Below, in pieces: positions 1 to 6,306 of a DNA stretch of 9,778 bases. Both the position numbers and the translations under genes were made by a program. Position 1 is the first letter of the stretch. Each line of letters starts with the position of its first letter. Source of the DNA: Bacteroidaceae bacterium (GTDB lineage Bacteria; Bacteroidota; Bacteroidia; Bacteroidales; Bacteroidaceae); NCBI GenBank assembly GCA_900765575.1, contig CAAFRW010000064.1, positions 1 through 9,778 on the forward strand, given 5' to 3'. The notes beneath the pieces are model-generated. The model saw only the letters and a program-made list of their open reading frames with translations, was not told where the DNA came from and searched no databases.

Positions 1-1
1 G

Positions 2-49
2 TGGGTTTATCAATTAATACGCAGACATCATGGAATATCTAGAAAATGA
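2..49 (+). CDS. 3' end of probable LrgA/CidA-family protein (partial)
   Basis: An open frame enters from the left edge and ends at TGA 47-49, giving the C-terminal peptide WVYQLIRRHHGISRK. It overlaps the lrgB start by 20 nt, as translationally coupled genes often do. LrgA/CidA genes usually lie directly upstream of lrgB, and this basic tail after an aromatic-V-x-Q pattern resembles the C-termini of that holin-like family. Only 15 codons are visible, so the identity rests mainly on context. The other two frames close at positions 17 and 42 and cannot be fully excluded as the real end of the upstream gene. Confidence 0.4.
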   Translation, partial: WVYQLIRRHHGISRK

Positions 50-725
50 ATTCTTTTTATTGGCCCTCACTTTCGGGCTTTTCTTTTTATCCAAACTCCT
101 ACAAAAGAAAACCGGACTGGTATTGCTGAATCCTATACTCATTACCATCGCCCTCTTAATTATTTTCTTAAAGGCTACAGGCATCAGTTACGAAACATAT
201 AACAAAGGCGGACATTTAATTGAATTTTGGCTGAAACCCGCAGTCGTGGCATTAGGTGTTCCGTTGTATTTGCAACTGGAATCCATCAAAAAGCAATTAC
301 TGCCCATACTTATCTCCCAATTGGTAGGCTGCATGGTGGGCATTGTTTCGGTTGTGCTCACCGCCCAACTGCTGGGAGCCTCCAAAGAAGTCATCGTCTC
401 TTTAGCCGCCAAATCCGTTACCACTCCTATAGCCATGGAAGTAACCAAAGCTGTGGGAGGCATCCCCTCGCTTACAGCTGCGGTAGTGGTCTGTGTCGGA
501 TTATTCGGAGCTGTATTCGGATTTAAGGTACTGAGTCTCGGACGGGTAGAAAGCCCTATTGCACAAGGTCTTTCCATGGGAACCGCCTCTCATGCCGTGG
601 GTACGTCTACCGCCATGGAACGCAGCCGCAAATACGGAGCTTTTGCCAGTTTGGGCCTCACCCTGAACGGCATCTTTACCGCCTTGTTCACTCCCAGCCT
701 TTTAAAACTGTTGGGACTGATTTAG
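30..725 (+). CDS. lrgB: LrgB/CidB-family inner-membrane protein
   Basis: This 231-residue, highly hydrophobic protein has the usual length of the LrgB (YohK) family. Visible family signatures are NPIL (residues 34-37), LKPAVVALGVPLY (68-80), the KSVTTPIAM block (128-136) and GTASHAVGTS (184-193). Several membrane segments are evident, for example residues 8-22, 33-49, 91-112 and 146-168. The family is studied with LrgA in murein hydrolase control, programmed lysis and export of small metabolites; the function in Bacteroidales is not settled. The ATG at 30 gives a full-length family member and lies inside the end of the upstream frame, which fits an lrgAB operon. No clear terminator separates it from enolase 104 nt downstream, so some read-through is possible. 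Confidence 0.93.
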   Translation: MEYLENEFFLLALTFGLFFLSKLLQKKTGLVLLNPILITIALLIIFLKATGISYETYNKGGHLIEFWLKPAVVALGVPLYLQLESIKKQLLPILISQLVGCMVGIVSVVLTAQLLGASKEVIVSLAAKSVTTPIAMEVTKAVGGIPSLTAAVVVCVGLFGAVFGFKVLSLGRVESPIAQGLSMGTASHAVGTSTAMERSRKYGAFASLGLTLNGIFTALFTPSLLKLLGLI

Positions 726-829
726 TGCCAGAAAAGGAACCAATCTACAGTAAATAACAAAATCTTTTAAACCAAAGCCCTCCTTCATTTGTTACCTCTT
801 TAATGTATAATCATCAAAAGAAAACAGTT

Positions 830-2101
830 ATGAAGATAGCTAAAATTCACGGAAGAGAAATTTTGGATTCACGGGGCAATCCAACTGTAGAAGTAGATGT
901 AACACTTGAATGTGGCATAATAGGACGCGCGTCGGTTCCATCGGGCGCATCAACCGGAGAGAACGAAGCCTTGGAATTACGGGATAATGACGCAAAACGT
1001 TACAACGGAAAAGGAGTCAGCCAAGCCGTAGAAAACATCAATAAACTTATCGCGCCGGCACTGATAGGCATGCCTTCGCTGAACCAGATAGACATAGACC
1101 GCTGTATGATAAGCCTCGACGGCACTCCTACCAAAGCAAAGCTAGGGGCTAACGCGATATTAGGCGTATCTCTTGCCGTAGCCAAAGCGGCTGCCAACTA
1201 TTTAGGAGTCCCCCTATACCGCTACATCGGCGGGGTGGATACGTATGTAATGCCCGTCCCCATGATGAACATTATTAACGGAGGAAGCCACTCGGACGCA
1301 CCGATTGCTTTTCAGGAATTTATGATACGTCCTATCGGAGCCGACAGTTTCCACGAGGGACTGCGTATGGGAGCCGAAATATTCCACGCCTTGAAAAATG
1401 TATTAAAGAAAAGAGGGCTCAGTACAGCGGTAGGAGATGAAGGTGGATTTGCTCCGGTACTCGATGGAACCGAAGATGCGCTTTCTTGCATTATACAAGC
1501 CATCGAAGCTGCCGGATATGTTCCATATAAACAGGTAACCATCGCCTTAGACTGTGCCGCTTCGGAGTATTACCGCAATGGCGTGTACGATTACACTCTT
1601 TTTGAAAATGGAAAAGGGATAAAACGTACTCCGTTGGAGCAAGTAGATTACCTTACCCATCTGGTTGACGAATATCCTATTGATTCCATAGAAGACGGCA
1701 TGGCTGAAAACGACTGGGAGGGTTGGCGCATACTGACCGAACGGTTGGGCGGACGTTGCCAGTTAGTAGGCGACGACTTGTTTGTAACCAACGTCAAGTT
1801 TCTGCGCGAGGGCATAGAAAAGCGTTGCGCCAACGCCATTCTGGTAAAAGTGAACCAGATAGGTACGCTTACCGAAACACTGAATGCCGTGGAGTTGGCT
1901 AAACGTAACGGTTATGCCTCCATCATCTCCCATCGTTCGGGCGAGACGGAAGATAGCACCATTGCGGACATTGCCGTAGCCACCAATGCCGGACAGATAA
2001 AGACCGGTTCGCTAAGCCGTTCCGACCGTATGGCTAAATACAACCAGCTGTTACGCATTGAAGAAGAGTTGGGTCCGGACGCACAATACGGATTCAAATA
2101 A
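830..2101 (+). CDS. eno: Enolase (phosphopyruvate hydratase)
   Basis: This is a 423-residue enolase, which interconverts 2-phosphoglycerate and phosphoenolpyruvate in cytoplasmic glycolysis. The family core is intact: the GREILDSRGNPTVEV start, the mobile loop SGASTG (38-43), FQEF with E163, GDEGGFAP with E204, the magnesium ligands D241, E288 and D315, the catalytic base K340 in LVKVNQIG, the SHRSGETED block with H368 and S370, and K391 in IKTGSLSRSD. An in-frame ATG lies 9 codons upstream (803), but its extra residues are not part of the family; the ATG at 830 begins exactly where enolases begin and is preferred. The sequence TTCATTTG at 784-791 is one base off the Bacteroides -7 consensus and could be its promoter, with a poor -33 element. 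No catalytic residue is missing. Confidence 0.98.
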   Translation: MKIAKIHGREILDSRGNPTVEVDVTLECGIIGRASVPSGASTGENEALELRDNDAKRYNGKGVSQAVENINKLIAPALIGMPSLNQIDIDRCMISLDGTPTKAKLGANAILGVSLAVAKAAANYLGVPLYRYIGGVDTYVMPVPMMNIINGGSHSDAPIAFQEFMIRPIGADSFHEGLRMGAEIFHALKNVLKKRGLSTAVGDEGGFAPVLDGTEDALSCIIQAIEAAGYVPYKQVTIALDCAASEYYRNGVYDYTLFENGKGIKRTPLEQVDYLTHLVDEYPIDSIEDGMAENDWEGWRILTERLGGRCQLVGDDLFVTNVKFLREGIEKRCANAILVKVNQIGTLTETLNAVELAKRNGYASIISHRSGETEDSTIADIAVATNAGQIKTGSLSRSDRMAKYNQLLRIEEELGPDAQYGFK

Positions 2102-2208
2102 GAATTTTTCGCCGCAATATGCCAATATGCACAAAAATAAGTAGCAATAGACTTAGAATTAGCTGAATATTCTATCAATAGTAATATTATCTCTTAAGCA
2201 TTTCACTC

Positions 2209-2248
2209 TTCGCCCCATGGATGTAAGCACTTATATCCTTGGGGCGAA
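2209..2248 (+). terminator. Long hairpin behind enolase, probable terminator
   Basis: Two 19-nt arms (2209-2227 and 2230-2248) are complementary except for one T-T mismatch and one G-U pair. The outer TTCGCCCCA/TGGGGCGAA part is perfect. The following sequence is only moderately T-rich (ATATTATTTC), so this is not a textbook intrinsic terminator. It may act as a terminator, as a 3'-end stabiliser of the eno mRNA, or both. It starts 107 nt after the eno stop codon. Confidence 0.6.
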
Positions 2249-2437
2249 ATATTATTTCATAAGAAACAAACAAGAAGATGATTCATATAAAATAAGGGTT
2301 TTACAAATTAAATTTAGCATATATTATCTACATTCGCTATGACCAAATGGAGTTGTTATCTTATAAGATGTGGTAACAATGCGACAGAAGTAGTCCTACC
2401 AAATTCCATAAATTTCAAAAAAACAAAAAAAACGGCA

Positions 2438-2533
2438 CTGACATCTGTCACATCTGTCACAACGCATACTATCTATCTAGTGTTCAAACTCTTGCATCAC
2501 ACTGTTATCTTCTCAAGATGTGACAGATGTCAG
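2438..2533. repeat. 17-bp inverted repeat with internal 9-bp direct repeats
   Basis: CTGACATCTGTCACATC (2438-2454) and GATGTGACAGATGTCAG (2517-2533) are exact reverse complements separated by 62 bp. The left arm also contains ACATCTGTC twice in tandem (2441-2449 and 2450-2458), and the right arm holds GACAGATGT (2522-2530) plus a partial AGATGT (2516-2521). This could be a regulator binding region, or recombination/terminal repeats of a small element. The sequence alone does not decide. Confidence 0.7.
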
Positions 2534-2623
2534 GCATCTGCCATTTCTGCAGGGTTGTTAAAAGACTCTGTTTTTCGTCTTTATGCCCATGGTATTATAT
2601 AAACTATTTTCTCTATACATAAA

Positions 2624-2693
2624 AAGTGTTTCAAAGGTTGAAACAAAGTGTTTTTAACTATTAAACACTTTATTTTCAAGCATCAAAACACTT
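2624..2693. promoter_or_regulatory. Symmetric cluster of four AAGTGTTT boxes, enhancer-like
   Basis: AAGTGTTT occurs forward at 2624-2631 and 2646-2653, and inverted (AAACACTT) at 2663-2670 and 2686-2693. The inner and outer pairs share one centre near 2658, and boxes of the same orientation start 22 and 23 bp apart, about two helical turns. The dyad TGTTTCAA-AGG-TTGAAACA (2627-2645) links the first two boxes. The cluster lies about 200 bp before the predicted sigma-54 start, the usual position of activator binding sites for such promoters. The binding protein is not known from the sequence. Confidence 0.55.
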
Positions 2694-2837
2694 GTAATTT
2701 ATTTGCATTCAATTTATTATATGTCACTAAGATTTCGTTTTAATAAATAAGTCACTAGAGATTGTCCTCTTTTTCGAGAACCTGAAATAAGCAGCCTTCC
2801 AAGAAGAATGAAAATGTTTGCTTTTTTACCAGTAAGG

Positions 2838-2853
2838 TGGCATGGTTTTTGCT
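2838..2853 (+). promoter_or_regulatory. Sigma-54 (-24/-12) promoter candidate
   Basis: TGGCATG-GTTT-TTGCT matches the sigma-54 consensus TGGCACG-N4-TTGCW at every core base but one (T for C). The diagnostic GG (2839-2840) and GC (2851-2852) are exactly 10 nt apart. A transcript would start near 2864, about 178 nt before the TlpA-like gene. No better gene lies between, so the promoter would drive that gene with a long A-rich leader, or a small unannotated RNA. Confidence 0.6.
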
Positions 2854-2955
2854 ATTCCTATTTCAGAGAACAAAAAAATCAAAAAAAAGAGCAACAACGC
2901 GCGTGCTAGTAAACCTCTACGAATTATAAAAATATTAAATAAAAATCCTAAAATA

Positions 2956-2984
2956 TTGCCCGGTCAATAAATTCATTACATTTG
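2956..2984 (+). promoter_or_regulatory. Bacteroides-type housekeeping promoter
   Basis: TTG (2956-2958), an 18-nt spacer and TACATTTG (2977-2984) match the Bacteroides -33/-7 consensus (TTTG and TAnnTTTG), with a perfect -7 element. The predicted start is near 2991, leaving a leader of about 50 nt before the ATG at 3042. Confidence 0.8.
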
Positions 2985-3041
2985 CAAGGTAATTAACACA
3001 TCGGCCGACAAAGCCTATGCAATAAACTAATAAAACACTTT

Positions 3042-4121
3042 ATGAAAAAAGTATTATTCACTATCCTGGCAGCAGGCGCATCCCTTAGCCTATCTGCACA
3101 GTCGGCGTACGTTATCAACGGAACTGCAGGAAACGATTTGGAAGGGAAAACAATCTATTTATACAATGTCGGAAGCAGAACTCCCAGCGACAGCGCTGTA
3201 GTAAAAGGAGGCAAATACAGTTTTAAAGGTAATACGGAAAAACCGGTTTTCGTTAACATCGGATACCCGATGCAAAGAGGGGTATTCAATATGGCCTCTG
3301 TAATCTTGGAAAACGGCACGATTCAAGTAAACGAAACGGCCGGTACCGGTACACCAACCAACGATAAATGGAATAGCTATCAGCAAGCTGTAAAACCATT
3401 CAATACCAAAATTGCAGAATTGGAGAAAGAGGCCAGAAAACTGGACCGCTCAGAAGAAGCAAAAATGAACGCTTTGCGCGACCAATACATGGAGGCTTCC
3501 AACAGTATGACCAAAATTACCAAAGAATATATCTTAAACAATTTGGACAATATCACTCCGGGAAATCTAATCGGCCGCAACGAAAGAGCTTTTGAACCGG
3601 CCGAATTGGAGAAAATAGTTAATACCGCATCACCGGCATTGAAGGCCGACGCTGGTTTCCAACGCTTCATGAAACATTATGAAGGAGTGAAACGCGCTGC
3701 TGTAGGTATGAAATTTACCGACCTGAAAATGAAAGACTTGAACGATAAGGACGTTTCTTTATCTGATTATGTAGGCAAAGGCAAATATGTAATGGTTGAT
3801 TTCTGGGCTTCTTGGTGCGGACCTTGCCGCGGAGAAATTCCTCACGTAAAAGCTGCTTACGACAAATTCAAAGAAAAAGGATTCGAAGTAGTAGGTGTTT
3901 CGTTCGATAGCACAAAAGACGCTTGGGCTAAAGCAGTAGAACAATTAGGTATCAACTGGCCGCAAATGTCCGATTTAAAAGGATGGCAATGCGCCGCTGC
4001 CGAAGCATACGGCATCAATGGTATTCCTTTCACTCTTTTAGTTGATCCGAACGGAGTGATTGTTGAACAAAATCTACGCGGAGAAAGAATAGAAGAACTG
4101 CTCAACAAATACTTGAAATAA
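3042..4121 (+). CDS. Secreted TlpA-like thiol-disulfide oxidoreductase with DUF4369-type N-domain
   Basis: This 359-residue protein starts with a signal peptide (residues 1-20, ending LSLSAQ; no lipobox cysteine). Residues about 22-100 form a beta-rich domain resembling DUF4369. Residues about 115-215 are charged and helical, with a coiled-coil-like part at 120-150. The C-terminal part (about 220-359) is a TlpA/AhpC-type thioredoxin fold with active site WCGPC (C259, C262), the FWASWCGPC context and the cis-proline motif GIPF (P329). An additional cysteine, C317, lies in GWQC. Such proteins are periplasmic or envelope redox enzymes, usually reductants or disulfide-exchange partners; the substrate cannot be read from the sequence. 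It appears monocistronic, with its own promoter (2956-2984) and terminator (4203-4248), and a sigma-54-type promoter further upstream. Confidence 0.92.
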   Translation: MKKVLFTILAAGASLSLSAQSAYVINGTAGNDLEGKTIYLYNVGSRTPSDSAVVKGGKYSFKGNTEKPVFVNIGYPMQRGVFNMASVILENGTIQVNETAGTGTPTNDKWNSYQQAVKPFNTKIAELEKEARKLDRSEEAKMNALRDQYMEASNSMTKITKEYILNNLDNITPGNLIGRNERAFEPAELEKIVNTASPALKADAGFQRFMKHYEGVKRAAVGMKFTDLKMKDLNDKDVSLSDYVGKGKYVMVDFWASWCGPCRGEIPHVKAAYDKFKEKGFEVVGVSFDSTKDAWAKAVEQLGINWPQMSDLKGWQCAAAEAYGINGIPFTLLVDPNGVIVEQNLRGERIEELLNKYLK

Positions 4122-4130
4122 AAGTTATTT

Positions 4131-4202
4131 AGTGGAAAGTTGAAAATGAAAGAATTCTTAATTGAAAATTAACAAGTTCTTTTATTAAGACTTAAAAAAT
4201 AG
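4131..4202 (-). repeat. Degenerate heptamer-repeat element, inverted copy
   Basis: Between the TlpA-like gene and its terminator the plus strand carries AGTGGAAAGTTGAAAATGAA (4131-4150) and TTAATTGAAAATTAACAAG (4160-4178). Read on the minus strand these give the same CAATTTT/CAACTTT words that fill 4321-4476 on the plus strand. It is a diverged copy of the downstream array in opposite orientation. Confidence 0.6.
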
Positions 4203-4248
4203 AAAGTGGAGAGTTTTCCTTCGGATGGAAGGAGCTCTCCACTTTTTT
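4203..4248 (+). terminator. Intrinsic terminator of the TlpA-like gene
   Basis: Arms AAAGTGGAGAG (4203-4213) and CTCTCCACTTT (4235-4245) form a perfect 11-bp stem with a further inner CCTTC/GAAGG pairing, followed by a T run ending at 4248. It lies 81 nt after the stop codon. Its right arm, CTCTCCACTT, is the same word that recurs in the repeat arrays at 4381, 4467 and 7985. Confidence 0.88.
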
Positions 4249-4320
4249 ATGTCTCTATTTTTACTAGTTCCTCCCCTCCTATTAAAAATTGAAGTTACTT
4301 TCCATGTTCAATTAAGAAAA

Positions 4321-4476
4321 CTCCCCACTCTTCAACTCTCAACTCTCTATTGAACTCACTTTCAATTTTCAATTAAAGAACTCTCCACTTAAATAAGTCT
4401 TTCACTTTCAATTTTCAACTTTCAATTTTCAATTAAAGAAAAACTCTCCACTCTCAACTTAATAACCTCTCCACTT
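4321..4476 (+). repeat. Heptamer-repeat array with a 60-bp higher-order unit
   Basis: The plus strand is built from seven-base words such as CAATTTT, CAACTTT and CAACTCT and is almost free of G. The block from ACTTTCAATTTTC to AAAGAA (23 bp) occurs identically at 4358-4380 and 4418-4440, exactly 60 bp apart, each time followed by CTCTCCACT. Further CTCTCCACTT words lie at 4381-4390 and 4467-4476. I know arrays of this style from other Bacteroidales intergenic regions, but I know of no assigned function. Confidence 0.8.
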
Positions 4477-4522
4477 AACAAGTTTTCTGTTACCGGATAC
4501 CCGAATATTGAAAATAATCATG

Positions 4523-4530
4523 TACTTTTG
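4523..4530 (+). promoter_or_regulatory. Promoter -7 element of the sigma-54 regulator operon
   Basis: TACTTTTG is a perfect TAnnTTTG match 20 nt before the ATG at 4551, so the predicted transcript has a leader of only about 14 nt. No good -33 element sits at the normal distance; the nearest TTG (4508-4510) is only 12 nt upstream. This would be the promoter of the four-gene operon ending at 7499. Confidence 0.5.
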
Positions 4531-4550
4531 TCATATAATTCGAGTAGTAT

Positions 4551-5789
4551 ATGGTAGCATCAGATATTCAACAAGTAAAATTAAAATTCGGGATTATTGG
4601 CAACTCCGAAGCTTTGAATCGTGCCATCGACATCGCTATTCAAGTAGCGCCCACCGATTTATCCGTATTGATAACAGGAGAAAGTGGAGTCGGAAAAGAG
4701 AACTTTCCTAAAATTATACACCAAAATAGTAGCCGGAAACACGGCCAATACATTGCTGTAAACTGTGGAGCCATCCCCGAAGGAACCATCGATTCGGAAC
4801 TGTTCGGACACGAAAAAGGGGCTTTTACCGGAGCCATAGGCGAACGCAAAGGATATTTCGGAGAAGCAAACGGCGGAACCATTTTCTTGGATGAAGTGGG
4901 CGAATTGCCTATTTCTACCCAAGCCCGCTTACTGCGTGTCCTTGAAACGGGAGAATTCATCAAAGTGGGTTCATCGAAAGTAGAGAAAACCAATGTGCGC
5001 ATTGTTGCGGCAACCAACGTCAATCTGGCACAAGCCATTTCCGAAGGCCGTTTCCGCGAAGACTTATATTATCGTTTAAACACGGTACCTATCAAGATAC
5101 CCCCTTTGCGTGAACGAAAAGAAGATATCATTTTGCTGTTTCGCAAGTTCGCCGCCGATTTTGCGGAGAATTACCGTATGCCTGCCATACAGTTAACCGA
5201 AGAGGCCAAAAAGATATTAATGGCTTATCCATGGCCGGGAAACATCCGTGAATTAAAGAATATAACCGAACAAATTTCTATTATAGAAAGAAACCGCGAC
5301 ATTACCCCGGAGATATTGCAAACTTACATTCCTATACAACAGGAATCCCGCTTCCCCGCTTTGGTAGGAAGTCCGCAAAGCAAAACCTTCGAAAGTGAAA
5401 GGGAGATATTGTACAAAATCCTCTTCGATATGCGTAATGACGTGACGGAGCTGAAGAAACTGGTACACGAAATCATGACGGAACATGCCGTTCCGGTTTC
5501 GCCCGCGACGCCCGCTCCCACCACTTATTATCCGCATAAAGATGTGGAGTTGGTTACCACTGTGCCGCAAAGGCCTACCATAAACTTATCTGCCACCAAA
5601 GAAAGCGAAGAAGACATACAAGATACGGAAGAATATGTAGAAGAGACCTTGGCTTTGAATGATGTGGAGAAAGAAATGATTCGGAAGGCTTTAGTGAAAC
5701 ATCACGGAAAGCGCAAATATGCCGCACAAGATTTAAACATCTCCGAGCGTACTTTATATCGGAAAATAAAAGAATATGGATTGGAATAA
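4551..5789 (+). CDS. Sigma-54-dependent transcriptional activator without receiver domain
   Basis: This 412-residue bacterial enhancer-binding protein activates RNA polymerase carrying sigma-54 by ATP hydrolysis. Its AAA+ domain starts almost at once: Walker A GESGVGKE (43-50), the sigma-contacting loop GAFTGA (90-95), Walker B IFLDE (111-115), the arginine-finger region REDLYYRLN (169-177) and sensor II WPGNIREL (228-235). A less conserved, charged and Pro-rich linker (about 265-365) follows, then a Fis-type helix-turn-helix (about 371-412, with ISERTLYRKIKEYGLE). There is no receiver, GAF or PAS domain before the AAA+ domain, so activity must be set by expression level, the linker or a partner. 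It overlaps the next gene by 14 nt. Targets are not known; the sigma-54 promoter at 2838 is one candidate. Confidence 0.94.
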   Translation: MVASDIQQVKLKFGIIGNSEALNRAIDIAIQVAPTDLSVLITGESGVGKENFPKIIHQNSSRKHGQYIAVNCGAIPEGTIDSELFGHEKGAFTGAIGERKGYFGEANGGTIFLDEVGELPISTQARLLRVLETGEFIKVGSSKVEKTNVRIVAATNVNLAQAISEGRFREDLYYRLNTVPIKIPPLRERKEDIILLFRKFAADFAENYRMPAIQLTEEAKKILMAYPWPGNIRELKNITEQISIIERNRDITPEILQTYIPIQQESRFPALVGSPQSKTFESEREILYKILFDMRNDVTELKKLVHEIMTEHAVPVSPATPAPTTYYPHKDVELVTTVPQRPTINLSATKESEEDIQDTEEYVEETLALNDVEKEMIRKALVKHHGKRKYAAQDLNISERTLYRKIKEYGLE

Positions 5790-6297
5790 AATAATAAAAA
5801 ATGTATTAGCATCAGCATTCATCATGCTGATAGGTGTTTCGTGTACAGTTTCTTACAAGTTCAACGGAGCTTCTATCAATTACGATAAAGTGAAGACGAT
5901 AAACATTGCCACTTTCGAAAACCGTGCCCTTTACCAATATGGTCCGATGGCACCGGCTTTTAACATGCAGTTGCAAGATATATTCGCTCAACAAACGCGT
6001 TTGCAATTTGTAAAAAGAGGAGGCGATTTGGAACTCTCCGGAGAGATAACGGCATACGACCAATACAACAAATCGGTATCGGCCGAAGGACACTCCGCTT
6101 TGGTGGAACTGAAGATGACTGTCAACGTGCGTTTTGTTAACAATACAAACCATTCTGAGGACTTCGAGCAGCAATTCAGCGCCACGCAAACCTACGACTC
6201 TTCGTTACAACTAAGCGCCGTACAGGATGAATTGGTCACAGCCATGATTAAAGACATTACAGACCAGATATTTAACGCGACAGTAGCCAATTGGTAA
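5776..6297 (+). CDS. lptE: LptE-like outer-membrane LPS-assembly lipoprotein
   Basis: This 173-residue lipoprotein has a short positive N-terminus, a hydrophobic stretch (10-20) and a lipobox ending at C23 (LIGVSC), so it should be acylated and anchored in the envelope. The mature part (CTVSYKFNGASI, VKTINIATFENRALYQYGP, a repetitive beta-rich rest with ELSGEITAYD) matches the LptE family as seen in Bacteroidetes. LptE plugs the LptD barrel and helps insert lipopolysaccharide in the outer membrane. The ATG lies inside the end of the regulator gene (14-nt overlap), indicating translational coupling. Sequence conservation in this family is low, so the call rests on the lipobox, the length, the Bacteroidetes-type motifs and the neighbours. 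Confidence 0.85.
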   Translation: MDWNKIIKNVLASAFIMLIGVSCTVSYKFNGASINYDKVKTINIATFENRALYQYGPMAPAFNMQLQDIFAQQTRLQFVKRGGDLELSGEITAYDQYNKSVSAEGHSALVELKMTVNVRFVNNTNHSEDFEQQFSATQTYDSSLQLSAVQDELVTAMIKDITDQIFNATVANW

Positions 6298-6306
6298 AAC
6301 ACAGGT

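Larger units (their letters stand above)
2249..2955. other. Gene-free regulatory region
   Basis: About 700 bases without a convincing gene. The stretch is A/T-rich with runs of A at 2417-2432 and 2874-2889. It contains a 12-bp palindrome ATCTTATAAGAT (2358-2369), the inverted repeat at 2438-2533, the AAGTGTTT box cluster at 2624-2693, a short inverted pair CTGAAATA/TATTTCAG (2782-2789 and 2859-2866) and the sigma-54-type promoter at 2838-2853. Two short open frames (2339-2602 and 2808-2909) lie across these signals and are judged non-coding. The density of ordered dyads is far above that in the other intergenic gaps of the window. Confidence 0.6.

Noticed and set aside
803..829. Upstream in-frame ATG for enolase (9 extra residues)
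   Set aside because: Enolases start at the residue matching the ATG at 830; the extra residues have no family counterpart.
2339..2602. An 87-codon open frame starting ATG in the gene-free region
   Set aside because: It runs through the A tract and both arms of the 17-bp inverted repeat, has no recognisable domain, and its peptide is largely a translation of the repeats.
2808..2909. A 33-codon frame (starting MKMFAFLPVRWHGFC) before the TlpA-like gene
   Set aside because: The stretch encoding VRWHGFC is the sigma-54 promoter sequence itself, and the predicted transcript starts inside the frame.
4508..4510. TTG at 4508-4510 as -33 partner of TACTTTTG
   Set aside because: The spacing is 12 nt, too short for the Bacteroides promoter layout of about 18-19 nt.
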